Assembly: GCF_000758525.1 (NCBI RefSeq) | Contig: NZ_CP009241.1 | Location: 7,173,501-7,237,500 of the forward strand | Reading direction: 5' to 3' | DNA: 64,000 bases | DNA from: Paenibacillus sp. FSL H7-0357 | GTDB lineage: Bacteria; Bacillota; Bacilli; Paenibacillales; Paenibacillaceae | Part shown: positions 36,521-44,627 of the stretch, in pieces | Layout: every line of letters starts with the position of its first letter | Position numbering within the stretch: the stretch's first letter is position 1 | The notes under the pieces: model-generated | Databases searched by the model: none | The model's input: the letters and a program-made list of their open reading frames with translations, nothing else | Told to the model about the DNA's origin: nothing | Position numbers and translations under genes: made by a program

Positions 36521-36536
36521 TGTGATATATTTCACT
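36521..36536. promoter_or_regulatory. Rex/Fnr-type palindrome A upstream of nox
   Basis: TGTGA-TATATT-TCACT, preceded by T, centre 36528.5. It fits both the Rex (TTGTGA-N6-TCACAA) and Fnr (TGTGA-N6-TCACA) consensus with one mismatch. Confidence 0.65.
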
Positions 36537-36553
36537 TTATATATTGATTATAT

Positions 36554-36569
36554 TGTGATTAATATCACA
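36554..36569. promoter_or_regulatory. Rex/Fnr-type palindrome B upstream of nox
   Basis: TGTGA-TTAATA-TCACA, perfect for the Fnr consensus and one mismatch from Rex, centre 36561.5. A minus-strand TATAAT (36552-36547) lies directly beside it. Confidence 0.65.
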
Positions 36570-36769
36570 TTGCAAGCCCTTTGGTACATCTTCTCATATT
36601 GTTCACATTTGAAATGTATGAACTGCACCGTTTTTCGGCACTCTGCGGCTTCCTTTAGCTTTTCCCCGGCGGCAAGACATTATGTCTTAAAAATGCAGGA
36701 AGCAGCAGCCAGCCTAGGATAACAGCCGCAGCGCAGCAGGATAATATCAATCCAGGAAACCCGTCACGC

Positions 36770-36813
36770 AAAAACCCCGGCACCCGCGCAAATTACGCAG
36801 CGGGTCCGGGGTT
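36770..36813 (-). terminator. terminator of fhs
   Basis: AAACCCCGG and CCCGC arms pair with GCGGGTCCGGGGTTT around a small loop; the minus strand ends in five T. It lies 25 bases after the fhs stop. Confidence 0.85.
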
Positions 36814-36838
36814 TCGGCCATACTAAAAGATATAGAGA

Positions 36839-38473
36839 CTACTCCAAGCCGTGAATTACACCGTCTTCGTCGACGGAAATCCCTTCGGCGGCCGGCTTGG
36901 CCGGGAGCCCCGGCATGGTCACAATATTGCCGGTAATCACAACAGCGAAACCTGCGCCCAGCGACAATGTAATATCACGCACACCCATCGTGAAACCTTC
37001 CGGCGCACCCAGCAGTCTTGGCTGATCTGAGAAGGAATACGGTGTTTTGGCCATGCACACCTGAAGCTGCTGTAAGCCCAGCCGTTCGATGATGGCCAAA
37101 CTGCGTTTGGCCGCAGGGGAGAACACGACTTCCGCACCACGGTAAATTTCGGTGACGATTTTATTGATTTTGGACGGAATATCCAAATTCTCTTCATACA
37201 GTGGGGTATAACTCCCTGCATCTTCACGATCCAGCAGTTTCTTCAGCTCCGCTGCCAGCTCGAGTCCACCGGCACTGCCTTCTGCCCATACCTTGGAAAC
37301 GGCCGCAGGCACGCCAAGGCGGCTGCAGGCGTTCAGCACCTCTTCAATCTCCGATGGCGCATCACCTTCAAAGTGGTTGAGCGCAACAAGCACAGGTACG
37401 CCGAATTTGCCCAAATTCTCAATATGGCGTTCCATATTGGACAGCCCCGAGAGCAGTGCCGCCCGGTTGCCTGCATACAGCTCTTCTTTACGGACACCGC
37501 CGTTATATTTCAGCGATTTCACCGTCACGACCAGCACAGCCGCAGAAGGGGCAAGCCCGGCCTGACGGCATTTGATATCCATAAACTTCTCCGCGCCGAG
37601 ATCAGCGCCAAACCCCGCTTCGGTTACAACCACGTCACCCAGCTTCAGCGCATAACGGGTCCCGATGACACTGCTGCAGCCATGGGCAATATTCGCAAAA
37701 GGTCCACCGTGTACAATGACCGGTGTCCCCTCCAGTGTCTGCACAAGGTTGGGCTTCACCGCTTCCTTAAGCAGCGCGGTCATCGCTTCCACCGCCCCGA
37801 GATCCTTGGCCGTTACCGGCTGCCCCAACTGGTCATATCCGACCAGCATACGGCCTAAACGCAGCTTAAGGTCAGCAAGGTTATCGCAGAGACACAGCAC
37901 AGCCATAATCTCCGATGCTGTTGTAATCTGGAAGCCGCTCTCCCTAACCGTTCCATTGCCGTCGCCCAGCCCCGTCACAATGCTGCGCAGACTGCGGTCA
38001 TTCATATCCATAACCCGCTTCCAGACGATGCGCTGCGGATCGAGGCCCAGCACATTCCCTTGGAAGATATGATTGTCGATCATCGCAGACAGCAGATTAT
38101 GCGCTGAAGTGACTGCATGAATATCTCCTGTAAAGTGCAGATTAATCTCATCAGCCGGAACGATCTGTGCCTTGCCTCCGCCGGTTGCCCCGCCTTTCAT
38201 GCCAAGGCATGGCCCCAGCGAAGGCTCACGCAGTGCCGCTACTGTCTTCACCCCCGCTGCATTCAGCGCCTGGGATAGTCCAATGGTTGTTAAAGTCTTG
38301 CCTTCACCTGCCGGTGTAGGATTAACCGCAGTAACCAGAACCAGCTTGCCATCGGGCTTGTGCTTCAGCTCATCCCATAGCGTTGGCGCCAGCTTGCTTT
38401 TATATTTGCCGTACAGCTCCAGATGCTCTTCACTAATCCCTGCTGCCGATGCTACCTCTGTTATTAACCTCAT
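36839..38473 (-). CDS. fhs: formate--tetrahydrofolate ligase
   Basis: 544 residues, near the usual ~555. The P-loop is TAVNPTPAGEGKTLTTIGLSQAL and downstream LREPSLGPCLGMKGGATGGGKAQ is highly conserved. It joins formate to THF with ATP to give 10-formyl-THF for purines and formyl-Met. AGGAGGG lies 12 bases before the ATG. Its presence between nox and the formate/nitrite channel raises the possibility that imported or fermentation formate feeds one-carbon metabolism. Confidence 0.96.
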   Translation of the reverse strand: MRLITEVASAAGISEEHLELYGKYKSKLAPTLWDELKHKPDGKLVLVTAVNPTPAGEGKTLTTIGLSQALNAAGVKTVAALREPSLGPCLGMKGGATGGGKAQIVPADEINLHFTGDIHAVTSAHNLLSAMIDNHIFQGNVLGLDPQRIVWKRVMDMNDRSLRSIVTGLGDGNGTVRESGFQITTASEIMAVLCLCDNLADLKLRLGRMLVGYDQLGQPVTAKDLGAVEAMTALLKEAVKPNLVQTLEGTPVIVHGGPFANIAHGCSSVIGTRYALKLGDVVVTEAGFGADLGAEKFMDIKCRQAGLAPSAAVLVVTVKSLKYNGGVRKEELYAGNRAALLSGLSNMERHIENLGKFGVPVLVALNHFEGDAPSEIEEVLNACSRLGVPAAVSKVWAEGSAGGLELAAELKKLLDREDAGSYTPLYEENLDIPSKINKIVTEIYRGAEVVFSPAAKRSLAIIERLGLQQLQVCMAKTPYSFSDQPRLLGAPEGFTMGVRDITLSLGAGFAVVITGNIVTMPGLPAKPAAEGISVDEDGVIHGLE

Positions 38474-38783
38474 GCCCTTATAAAACCCTCCTGCCGTTAT
38501 TATCCTGCTTCGTACTGCGCATTATGCGCTTAATGTGTTTTATGTATGGTCAACGATGATGTTGCTCTCTTCAAAGGATACAGCGTCTCTGAAAAGCGTC
38601 AAGGATTATTTTCATAGTATATTTCATAGCGCAAGCCGTGGCAAAGGATTCAGTGCCTGCTTTCACCAGAGATCAGCTGAGGCTAATCAAATAAAAGCCC
38701 TCCCAAAATGTGGTTTGCACCGGGTTTCGGGAGGACACTGAATTTGCACTAAGGCGGACTTGGTCCGGGTTTACAAATGCTGT
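38474..38783. other. intergenic region between gpx and fhs
   Basis: 310 bases: a probable fhs promoter area and the gpx terminator at 38694-38735. No gene recognised. Confidence 0.55.
38694..38735 (-). terminator. terminator of the glutathione peroxidase gene
   Basis: On the minus strand CCTCCCGAAA pairs with TTTTGGGAGG around an 18-base loop and is followed by GCTTTTATTT. Confidence 0.6.
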
Positions 38784-39260
38784 TTACAGCAAAGATTCTA
38801 TGAGTCCCTTCATCGTTTCAGGGGATTCCTTCGGCTCCACGCGGGCCACAACCTTACCGCTGCGGTCAACCAGGAACTTGGTGAAGTTCCACTGGATGTC
38901 ACTGCTCTCGGCTGTACCTGGCTGCTGGCCCTTCAGATATTGAAAGAGCAGGCTTGCATCCGGTCCATTGACATCCACTTTGGCGAAGACCGGAAATTTG
39001 ACGCCATAATTAATCTGGCAGAACTCCTCCGCTTCTTCACTCGTTCCCGGCTCCTGGCCGGCAAATTGGTTGCAGGGAAAACCCAGCACGACAAGACCTT
39101 GGCCGCCATATTGCTCATAAAGATTCTGTAGATCTCCGTATTGCGGGGTAAGTCCGCATTTGCTGGCCGTGTTGGCGATCAGCAGCACTTTGCCTTCATA
39201 ATCCTTAAGCGGCACTTCTTTACCGGAAGGCGTTACTCCGGCAAAACTGTAAATAGACAT
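38784..39260 (-). CDS. glutathione peroxidase family protein (thiol peroxidase)
   Basis: 158 residues. Peroxidatic C35 in NTASKCGLTPQY, Q69 in FPCNQFAGQEPG, and W124-N125 in WNFTKFLVDR complete the catalytic tetrad. C81 (EFCQINYGVKFPVF) is at the resolving-cysteine position, so it probably uses thioredoxin rather than glutathione, as Bacillus BsaA-type enzymes do. It detoxifies H2O2 and lipid hydroperoxides in the cytoplasm. Confidence 0.93.
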   Translation of the reverse strand: MSIYSFAGVTPSGKEVPLKDYEGKVLLIANTASKCGLTPQYGDLQNLYEQYGGQGLVVLGFPCNQFAGQEPGTSEEAEEFCQINYGVKFPVFAKVDVNGPDASLLFQYLKGQQPGTAESSDIQWNFTKFLVDRSGKVVARVEPKESPETMKGLIESLL

Positions 39261-39393
39261 CCTGCATCCCTTCCTTTCGGGTGTATGTTAATAAATGACC
39301 GGCATTGCAGCGAAATGCCCAGACTGGGACTTTGCATTTCATTTCCCATCTTACCTTATCGGAAACGGAAAACAAAACTCAGCAGATTATTTA

Positions 39394-40416
39394 TTATCCA
39401 GCGTCTGAGCCCCGCGGGGACAGCCCGCAAGCCTCAGCGATAAGCCGGAGGGAGTTCAGCCGGTCCTCAAAGCTATGCATAAAACTTGCAAACATAATCT
39501 CTTCACATTGATATTGTTCGGCAAGAGCCTGGAACTGGCGCCGGATATCCTCCGGCGCCCCCACAACCATCCGCCTGCGGTTTTCCTCAATACGAAACCG
39601 GTCATACGGAGCATAATTATAGCGGAGCGCGGCTTCTACGGAAGGCGTGCCTGTGGAGACATGTCCTTTCTCCAGCAGTACAAGCGAAAGATCCATGCTG
39701 GTTGCCAGCCGGTCTGCCTCTTCAGCGGTTTCGGCACACACAGCAAATACGGAAACCAGCGCACGCGGCTTCGCGGCAGCGTGAGACGGCCTGAAGCTCT
39801 GCCGGTAGGCACTTACCGCTTCAGAGCCTCCGTTGCCGTTAATAAATTGGGCGAAGGCGAAGCCGGTCCCTAGCTTCGAGGAGAGTTCGGCACTGTCTTT
39901 GCTTGAGCCGAGCAACCAGATTTCCGGCGCTGTACGGACGGCCGGAGTGGCCTGCAGTCCGGCAAAACGGTGCCCGGAATCCACTGTGCCGTGCAAATAG
40001 GCAATGAGATCCTTAACCTGCTCCTCATAACGGCTTATGTCGTCTAACCGGTTCTCTTGCAGGGCGCGCACAGCCAAAGCCGCACCTCCCGCTGCCTTGC
40101 CCAGTCCAAGGTCAATCCGTCCGGGATACAGCCCTTCCAGCACGCGGAAATTCTCAGCCACTTTAAAGGTACTGTAATGCGGAAGCAGAACGGCACCGGA
40201 GCCAATCCTAATGGAAGAGGTCACAGCAGCCAGGTGGGCCATGAGTACTTCCGGGCTGGATCCGGCCAGTCCGGGAGCCGCATGATGCTCCGATACCCAG
40301 AAACGGTGATAACCCAGCCTCTCCGCCTCCCGGGCGAGCATGGACGTTTGGGCCAAGGCCTCGGCGGGGGAGCTGCCCTCGGAGACCGGAGACTGATCCA
40401 ATATGCTTAATTTCAT
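39394..40416 (-). CDS. LLM-class flavin-dependent oxidoreductase
   Basis: 340 residues. Luciferase-like TIM barrel with the N-terminal KLSILDQSPVSEGSSPAEAL, HHAAPGLAGSSPEVL and RIGSGAVLLPHYS, typical of the group-1 MsnO8/YceB-type LLM oxidoreductases. It uses reduced FMN supplied by a separate reductase; the substrate is unknown. The ATG at 40416 has GGAG 11 bases upstream, while the GTG at 40428 overlaps that site. Confidence 0.9.
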   Translation of the reverse strand: MKLSILDQSPVSEGSSPAEALAQTSMLAREAERLGYHRFWVSEHHAAPGLAGSSPEVLMAHLAAVTSSIRIGSGAVLLPHYSTFKVAENFRVLEGLYPGRIDLGLGKAAGGAALAVRALQENRLDDISRYEEQVKDLIAYLHGTVDSGHRFAGLQATPAVRTAPEIWLLGSSKDSAELSSKLGTGFAFAQFINGNGGSEAVSAYRQSFRPSHAAAKPRALVSVFAVCAETAEEADRLATSMDLSLVLLEKGHVSTGTPSVEAALRYNYAPYDRFRIEENRRRMVVGAPEDIRRQFQALAEQYQCEEIMFASFMHSFEDRLNSLRLIAEACGLSPRGSDAG

Positions 40417-40508
40417 ATTCCAAGCCACTCCAATGATAAGATTTGAGTTATCCAGATACTTCCTCCATTATATCCTGAACGTTCCTTATGTACCTATTCC
40501 CCAACAGC

Positions 40509-40543
40509 AAAAGTCCTTCTCCTGCGAACCGGAGAAGGACTTT
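40509..40543 (-). terminator. terminator of the DUF3243 gene
   Basis: AAAGTCCTTCTCC pairs perfectly with GGAGAAGGACTTT around an 8-base loop; the minus strand continues with TTTTG. Confidence 0.8.
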
Positions 40544-40616
40544 ACCTCGCTATATACCAGCGCATGCACCGATAGAGCTGCGTACCCGCTTAACCAGCCT
40601 GTGGGCAAGCTTTGAA

Positions 40617-40955
40617 TTACTCCTGAACCAGCTTGACCAGCATGTGCGCCAGACGATGCCGCTCTTCCTTGCTGCCAACCTTCCACAGCTCCAGCAGCAG
40701 TTTCTCCTCGCTGTTGCGGGGCTCTTCATAAGCCGCCAGATAATCAGCGATTTTCTCGGCTGCTAGGGCCAGCTGCTCATCGCTGAGCCCGATTTTTTGG
40801 GCAAGATGAATCCGCTTACTTAAGTAGCTTTTAAACTCCTGAAAATTGTTCAGAATAACCTCTTTCTGCTCAGGTTCAATCCGGTCCAGCGCGTCATTGA
40901 CACGGTTCATGGTTACACTTCCATCCTTGCTTACCACATGGTTATGTTCGGACAC
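40617..40955 (-). CDS. DUF3243 family protein (YmfJ-like)
   Basis: 112 residues, soluble and helical. The core ALDRIEPEQKEVILNNFQEF and KSYLSKRIHLAQKIGLSDEQL matches the DUF3243/YmfJ family of Bacillales, function unknown. The start is GTG at 40955 with AAGGAGG 8 bases upstream; the longer frame to 41063 has no ribosome site. It has a C-terminal extension compared with YmfJ (85 residues), and stands alone between two terminators. Confidence 0.82.
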   Translation of the reverse strand: MSEHNHVVSKDGSVTMNRVNDALDRIEPEQKEVILNNFQEFKSYLSKRIHLAQKIGLSDEQLALAAEKIADYLAAYEEPRNSEEKLLLELWKVGSKEERHRLAHMLVKLVQE

Positions 40956-41061
40956 GTGATGCGCCTCCTTATGAAAACTAATTAGTTTCCCACTACTTAA
41001 CCATCGGCCGCATAGCTGAACCATAGCATTGTAGGAAGCAGACGTTACGCATTGGCCAATC

Positions 41062-41092
41062 AAAAAAGCGGCCCCGTTATCCCGGGACCGCT
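41062..41092 (-). terminator. terminator of the VanY-like gene
   Basis: AGCGGTCCCG pairs with CGGGGCCGCT with one wobble; the minus strand then has six T. It lies 61 bases after the stop. Confidence 0.8.
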
Positions 41093-41152
41093 GATGGAGC
41101 TGTTGCTAAACATATAGTGAGCCTACTTTTTAATAAGATGGCTTGCAGCCGG

Positions 41153-42097
41153 TTAATTCGATACGGGAACAGCATCAAAGTACTCTTCCAACGTAATACC
41201 TTTCTCTGCAATGGAGGCGGCAATCTCCTTGCCTACATAGCGGACATGCCAAGGCTCGTACTTATAACCGGTAATCGACTGCTTACCTTCCGGATAACGG
41301 ATAATGAATCCGTACTCCGCAGCATGGCTAGCGAGCCAATCAGCTTCAGGCGTACCCGCAAAGCAGCTCTCGGCGGCGCATTTGCCGTCACTGCCGGAAA
41401 TGTCAATCGCCAGGCCCGTCTGATGCTCACTATGGCCGGGAACTGCGCTGTAGGTGCGGGCTTTCTCTTCCCCGTCTCTGTCTACATAGTTGTTAAATAG
41501 CCTGGTCTGGGTTTTCTCGGAACGGTAGGCCGAAACACCGGCCAGCTGTATGCCGTCCTTCTTCGCCCCTGCGAACATTTCCTCAAGCGCACCAGCTGCA
41601 GTGCGGCGCATCATCCGCTTCTCAATCTTCTCCGAGAAGAGGAACCGCACATTCGGATATACCAGATCCGAAGGCTTATACTTATCCGGCAGCTTGTACT
41701 GCTTGTTGACCATGACTGACATGCTTTCGGGCTCTGCGGCAGTCAGTTCGGCTACATTATTGCCTGAGTCCGGCGTGCCCGGCTTATTTGTAACAACAGA
41801 AGTTGGATTGGTAGCCGTATCCCCGCTATCGTTCTCTTCCGGATCAGCCGTAGCAGCCGGAGACCCTTCGGCTCCCGTGTTGTTTCCAGAAGTCTCCTGG
41901 TCCTGCTCGTCCGGGTTTACACTGGCAACTGGCGAAGGTTCTGCACTTGCATCCGGCTGACCCTGAAGGGCACTGCCGTCGCTTACTACTGTTCCTTCTT
42001 CCTCTGAAGCGGATGGAGCCGACGTATATTTCCCGATTCCCCAACCGATCGCAATCACGACAACGAACAAAATAACTATTTTGGCGGTCTTGGACAT
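41153..42097 (-). CDS. D-alanyl-D-alanine carboxypeptidase, VanY/M15 family
   Basis: 314 residues. A membrane anchor (~4-24, AKIVILFVVVIAIGWGIG) is followed by an Asp/Thr/Ser/Pro-rich linker (~30-110) and the M15B domain. The zinc site is shown by SEHQTGLAIDISG (His and Asp ligands) and EPWHVRYVG (catalytic Glu and His ligand). It trims the terminal D-Ala of peptidoglycan stem peptides outside the membrane. The ATG at 42097 has AGGAGG 13 bases upstream. No vanA/H/X genes are near, so ordinary wall maturation is likelier than vancomycin resistance. Confidence 0.92.
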   Translation of the reverse strand: MSKTAKIVILFVVVIAIGWGIGKYTSAPSASEEEGTVVSDGSALQGQPDASAEPSPVASVNPDEQDQETSGNNTGAEGSPAATADPEENDSGDTATNPTSVVTNKPGTPDSGNNVAELTAAEPESMSVMVNKQYKLPDKYKPSDLVYPNVRFLFSEKIEKRMMRRTAAGALEEMFAGAKKDGIQLAGVSAYRSEKTQTRLFNNYVDRDGEEKARTYSAVPGHSEHQTGLAIDISGSDGKCAAESCFAGTPEADWLASHAAEYGFIIRYPEGKQSITGYKYEPWHVRYVGKEIAASIAEKGITLEEYFDAVPVSN

Positions 42098-42327
42098 ATG
42101 ATGTATGTTTCCTCCTATACTTGTTGGCATCCTGCTTCCGATCCGTCTGTACGAAACCAACAGTTGCCTCATTCTCTGCACTCCTGCAGCTGGCACTCTA
42201 TTTATCTATTAGACAGGCTAAAGGGCAAAAAAGTTTCAGTCGTATAAAACAAATGTTACCACAGGTCGTTAGCGGATACGCCAACTGCCCTATGGTAACA
42301 AGTTTCATCTATAGCTGTCGAGCGCCT

Positions 42328-44220
42328 TTATCTGGATGAGCCGCGTCCGCCGCGGGAACCGCCGCCGGAGCTCTTGCCACGCCCGCCGCGCGTTGCACCG
42401 CCACCGCCGCCGCTGTTCCGTCCGCCGGAGCTGTACCCGCCTTTGCCGCCCTTGGAGCCACCGCGCGCACCTTTGGGAGCTGCCGCATTGTAGCCGCCTG
42501 CTTCACTGCTGCGGGCTACATTGGCTCTGTGTTTAGGGCTGGCTTGCGCACCGCCCGGATTATAGCCGCTTCCGGAGCCTGCGCCTTTGGAAGCGCCATA
42601 GCTGAAGCCGCCAGCTTCCATTCCTCTGGTGACGTTGGAGCTGTAGCCGCTGCTCGGGCCGCCTTTGGATGGGGCGGCCGTTCTGCTGCCGCCACGCCCG
42701 CCGGCGGCATTGCCGCCTGCCCCGTAAGCTGCAGCCGGGCTGGCGCTTCTAGGGTCAAAGGCACCGTAGCCGCCGCCCGGTCTTGGCTTCGCCGCGCTCT
42801 TGCCGGCGGAATCGCCGCCTCTGGGCGCTGCCGCCTCATAGGCGCTGCGCTTGCCTCCAGCCGCTGCACTGCGGCTGGTCTTCTCGGCAGGCGCGCCCCA
42901 GCTGCCTGCTTCCTTGTTGCCGCCGCGGCCGCGGCCGCCCGGCCGTGCTCCGGCTTCGGCGCGCGGTGCTCCGCCGCTGCGCCCTTGCCCGCGCCCGCCG
43001 CGGCCGGCACGCGCCGCTTCAGGCGCTGCGTTCTGGCGTCCGCCGCGCGGGGAGCCGCCGCCTTGCACGGAGGTGAATTCGCCTACGCCGAATTCATCCT
43101 TCTCGTAGCGGCGACGGTCCAGCCGCTGGGAAATGCCGTGCTCGATCAGCTCGAGCCCGGCGCGTTCGCGCGGCGAGGAGAAAGTGATCGCGAGGCCTTT
43201 GCCTCCGGCGCGTCCGGTCCGGCCGATCCGGTGAATGTAGCTGTCCGCATCCAGCGGCAGATCGTAGTTGAAGACATGGGTAATCCCTTCAACGTCCAGA
43301 CCTCGCGCGGCAACATCCGTAGCTACCAGCAGCTGCAGCTTTGCATCGCGGAACCGCTTCATCACCGCTTCGCGTTTGCCCTGGGACAAATCGCCGTGCA
43401 GCTCGTCGCAGTCATAACCTGCTGCCTGCAGCGCTTCGTTCAGCTTCGATACCCGCCGTTTGGTCCGGCAGAAGATAATCGCCAAATACGGACGGTCGCG
43501 TTCGATCAGCGCCTGCAGCGCTTCTTCTTTGTTGCGGTCGGAGCACTCTACGACCTGCTGGCGGATATTGTCCAGCGGAATCGGCGAGCCGCTCTTGATC
43601 ACGATGTCCAGCGGTTCCTTCATGTAGTTGGCGGCAAGACGTTTAATCGGATCCGGCATTGTGGCGGAGAAGAGCATCGTCTGACGGCGGTAAGGAACAG
43701 CCGTAATAATCGTCTCCACATCCTCCAGGAAGCCCATATGCAGCATCTGGTCCGCTTCATCCAGGACGAGCATCTTCACGCCCCCAAGATCCAGCGTTTC
43801 CCGCCGCAGGTGGTCAAGCAGTCTGCCCGGGGTTCCGATAATGAGATGTCTTCCGCCCTCCAGCTTGCGAAGCTGCTTCTCTACATCCTGGCCTCCGTAG
43901 ACAGCCAGAATCTTCACACCCGTATGCCGTGCCAGCTTGCGTGCCTCTTCCGTAATTTGCAGGGCCAGCTCACGCGTCGGCGCGAGGACCAGCGCCTGCG
44001 GATAAGCCGCCTCCACCCGGATTTTGTCCATAATCGGCAGCAGGAAAGCGAGCGTCTTTCCCGTTCCCGTCTTCGCTCTGGCGATAACATCCAGACCCTG
44101 CACCACCGGCGGAATGGCTTCCTCCTGCACCGGCGTTGGTTTTACAATGCCTTGTCCTTTGAGCAAATCATTCAATAATTCAGAAACTCCTAATTCCTTA
44201 AAACCCGGCAATTTCTCCAC
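42328..44220 (-). CDS. DEAD-box RNA helicase with long glycine-rich C-terminus
   Basis: 630 residues. All core motifs are present: Q-motif KPTPVQEEAIP, I AKTGTGKT (49-56), Ia PTRELALQ, Ib TPGRLL, II DEAD (155-158), III SAT, V ATDVAARGLDV, VI HRIGRTGRAGG. From ~residue 380 to the end about 250 residues are Gly/Ala/Arg/Ser-rich with RGG-like boxes, suited to RNA binding and condensate formation. It is CshA/RhlE-like, acting in cold adaptation, ribosome assembly or mRNA decay. The start is GTG with a weak ribosome site; a TTG four codons on is possible. Confidence 0.92.
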   Translation of the reverse strand: MEKLPGFKELGVSELLNDLLKGQGIVKPTPVQEEAIPPVVQGLDVIARAKTGTGKTLAFLLPIMDKIRVEAAYPQALVLAPTRELALQITEEARKLARHTGVKILAVYGGQDVEKQLRKLEGGRHLIIGTPGRLLDHLRRETLDLGGVKMLVLDEADQMLHMGFLEDVETIITAVPYRRQTMLFSATMPDPIKRLAANYMKEPLDIVIKSGSPIPLDNIRQQVVECSDRNKEEALQALIERDRPYLAIIFCRTKRRVSKLNEALQAAGYDCDELHGDLSQGKREAVMKRFRDAKLQLLVATDVAARGLDVEGITHVFNYDLPLDADSYIHRIGRTGRAGGKGLAITFSSPRERAGLELIEHGISQRLDRRRYEKDEFGVGEFTSVQGGGSPRGGRQNAAPEAARAGRGGRGQGRSGGAPRAEAGARPGGRGRGGNKEAGSWGAPAEKTSRSAAAGGKRSAYEAAAPRGGDSAGKSAAKPRPGGGYGAFDPRSASPAAAYGAGGNAAGGRGGSRTAAPSKGGPSSGYSSNVTRGMEAGGFSYGASKGAGSGSGYNPGGAQASPKHRANVARSSEAGGYNAAAPKGARGGSKGGKGGYSSGGRNSGGGGGATRGGRGKSSGGGSRGGRGSSR

Positions 44221-44627
44221 CTCACTAATTCTCTAATTTGCTTTACTGTGCAGCATAACTTATAGTCATCCATTTTCGGGAGTAATGTACGCATCCATAC
44301 GGCCTCCGCCGGAGTGGCGGCACAAGCTTATTTCAGGCGAAAACGGCATATTTTCAAACAAAAGCGGAAGAACCCCGTCACCGGAGTCCTTCCGTCCCAC
44401 TTGCCGATTCTGGCCCTGCAGACGTGCGGTCCAAGTCGGTTTCAGGGGCAGCAGCGATCCACCGGACATTCAGACGGCACTCCATTTGCGTTCCATTACA
44501 TACTATACGATAGCCTGTCCTGCCTTAAGGGGCAGAACAGTGACCTTAGAAAGTTATCTTTATATTGTACTTGATCCTGGGGCGTTTGTGTGCAACTGGC
44601 GAAGAATAATTATTCTTCCCTGCAGGG
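44221..44627. other. intergenic region upstream of the helicase gene
   Basis: 407 bases. No gene with a ribosome site. A minus-strand TATAAG near 44260 could be the helicase -10. The rest shows several GC-rich partial inverted repeats near 44300-44400 and could be a structured cold-shock leader or unrelated DNA. Confidence 0.4.

Larger units (their letters stand above)
36474..36838. other. intergenic region between fhs and nox
   Basis: 365 bases holding the fhs terminator, then about 130 bases without visible features, then AT-rich DNA with the two palindromes and probable nox promoter. No gene. Confidence 0.6.

Noticed and set aside
36521..36569. Assigning the nox palindromes firmly to Fnr or to Rex
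   Set aside because: The two consensus sequences share GTGA-N6-TCAC and cannot be separated here, so the sites are reported as Rex/Fnr type.
39394..40416. Bacterial luciferase (lux) operon
   Set aside because: The gene is a single LLM-class oxidoreductase without luxB, luxCDE or a reductase.
41153..42097. Vancomycin-resistance cluster
   Set aside because: Only a VanY-type carboxypeptidase is present; no vanHAX or VanRS-like neighbours adjoin it.
42529..44178. 549-residue plus-strand frame opposite the DEAD-box helicase
   Set aside because: The minus-strand gene has every helicase motif. The antisense frame is a product of very high GC and Gly/Arg codons.
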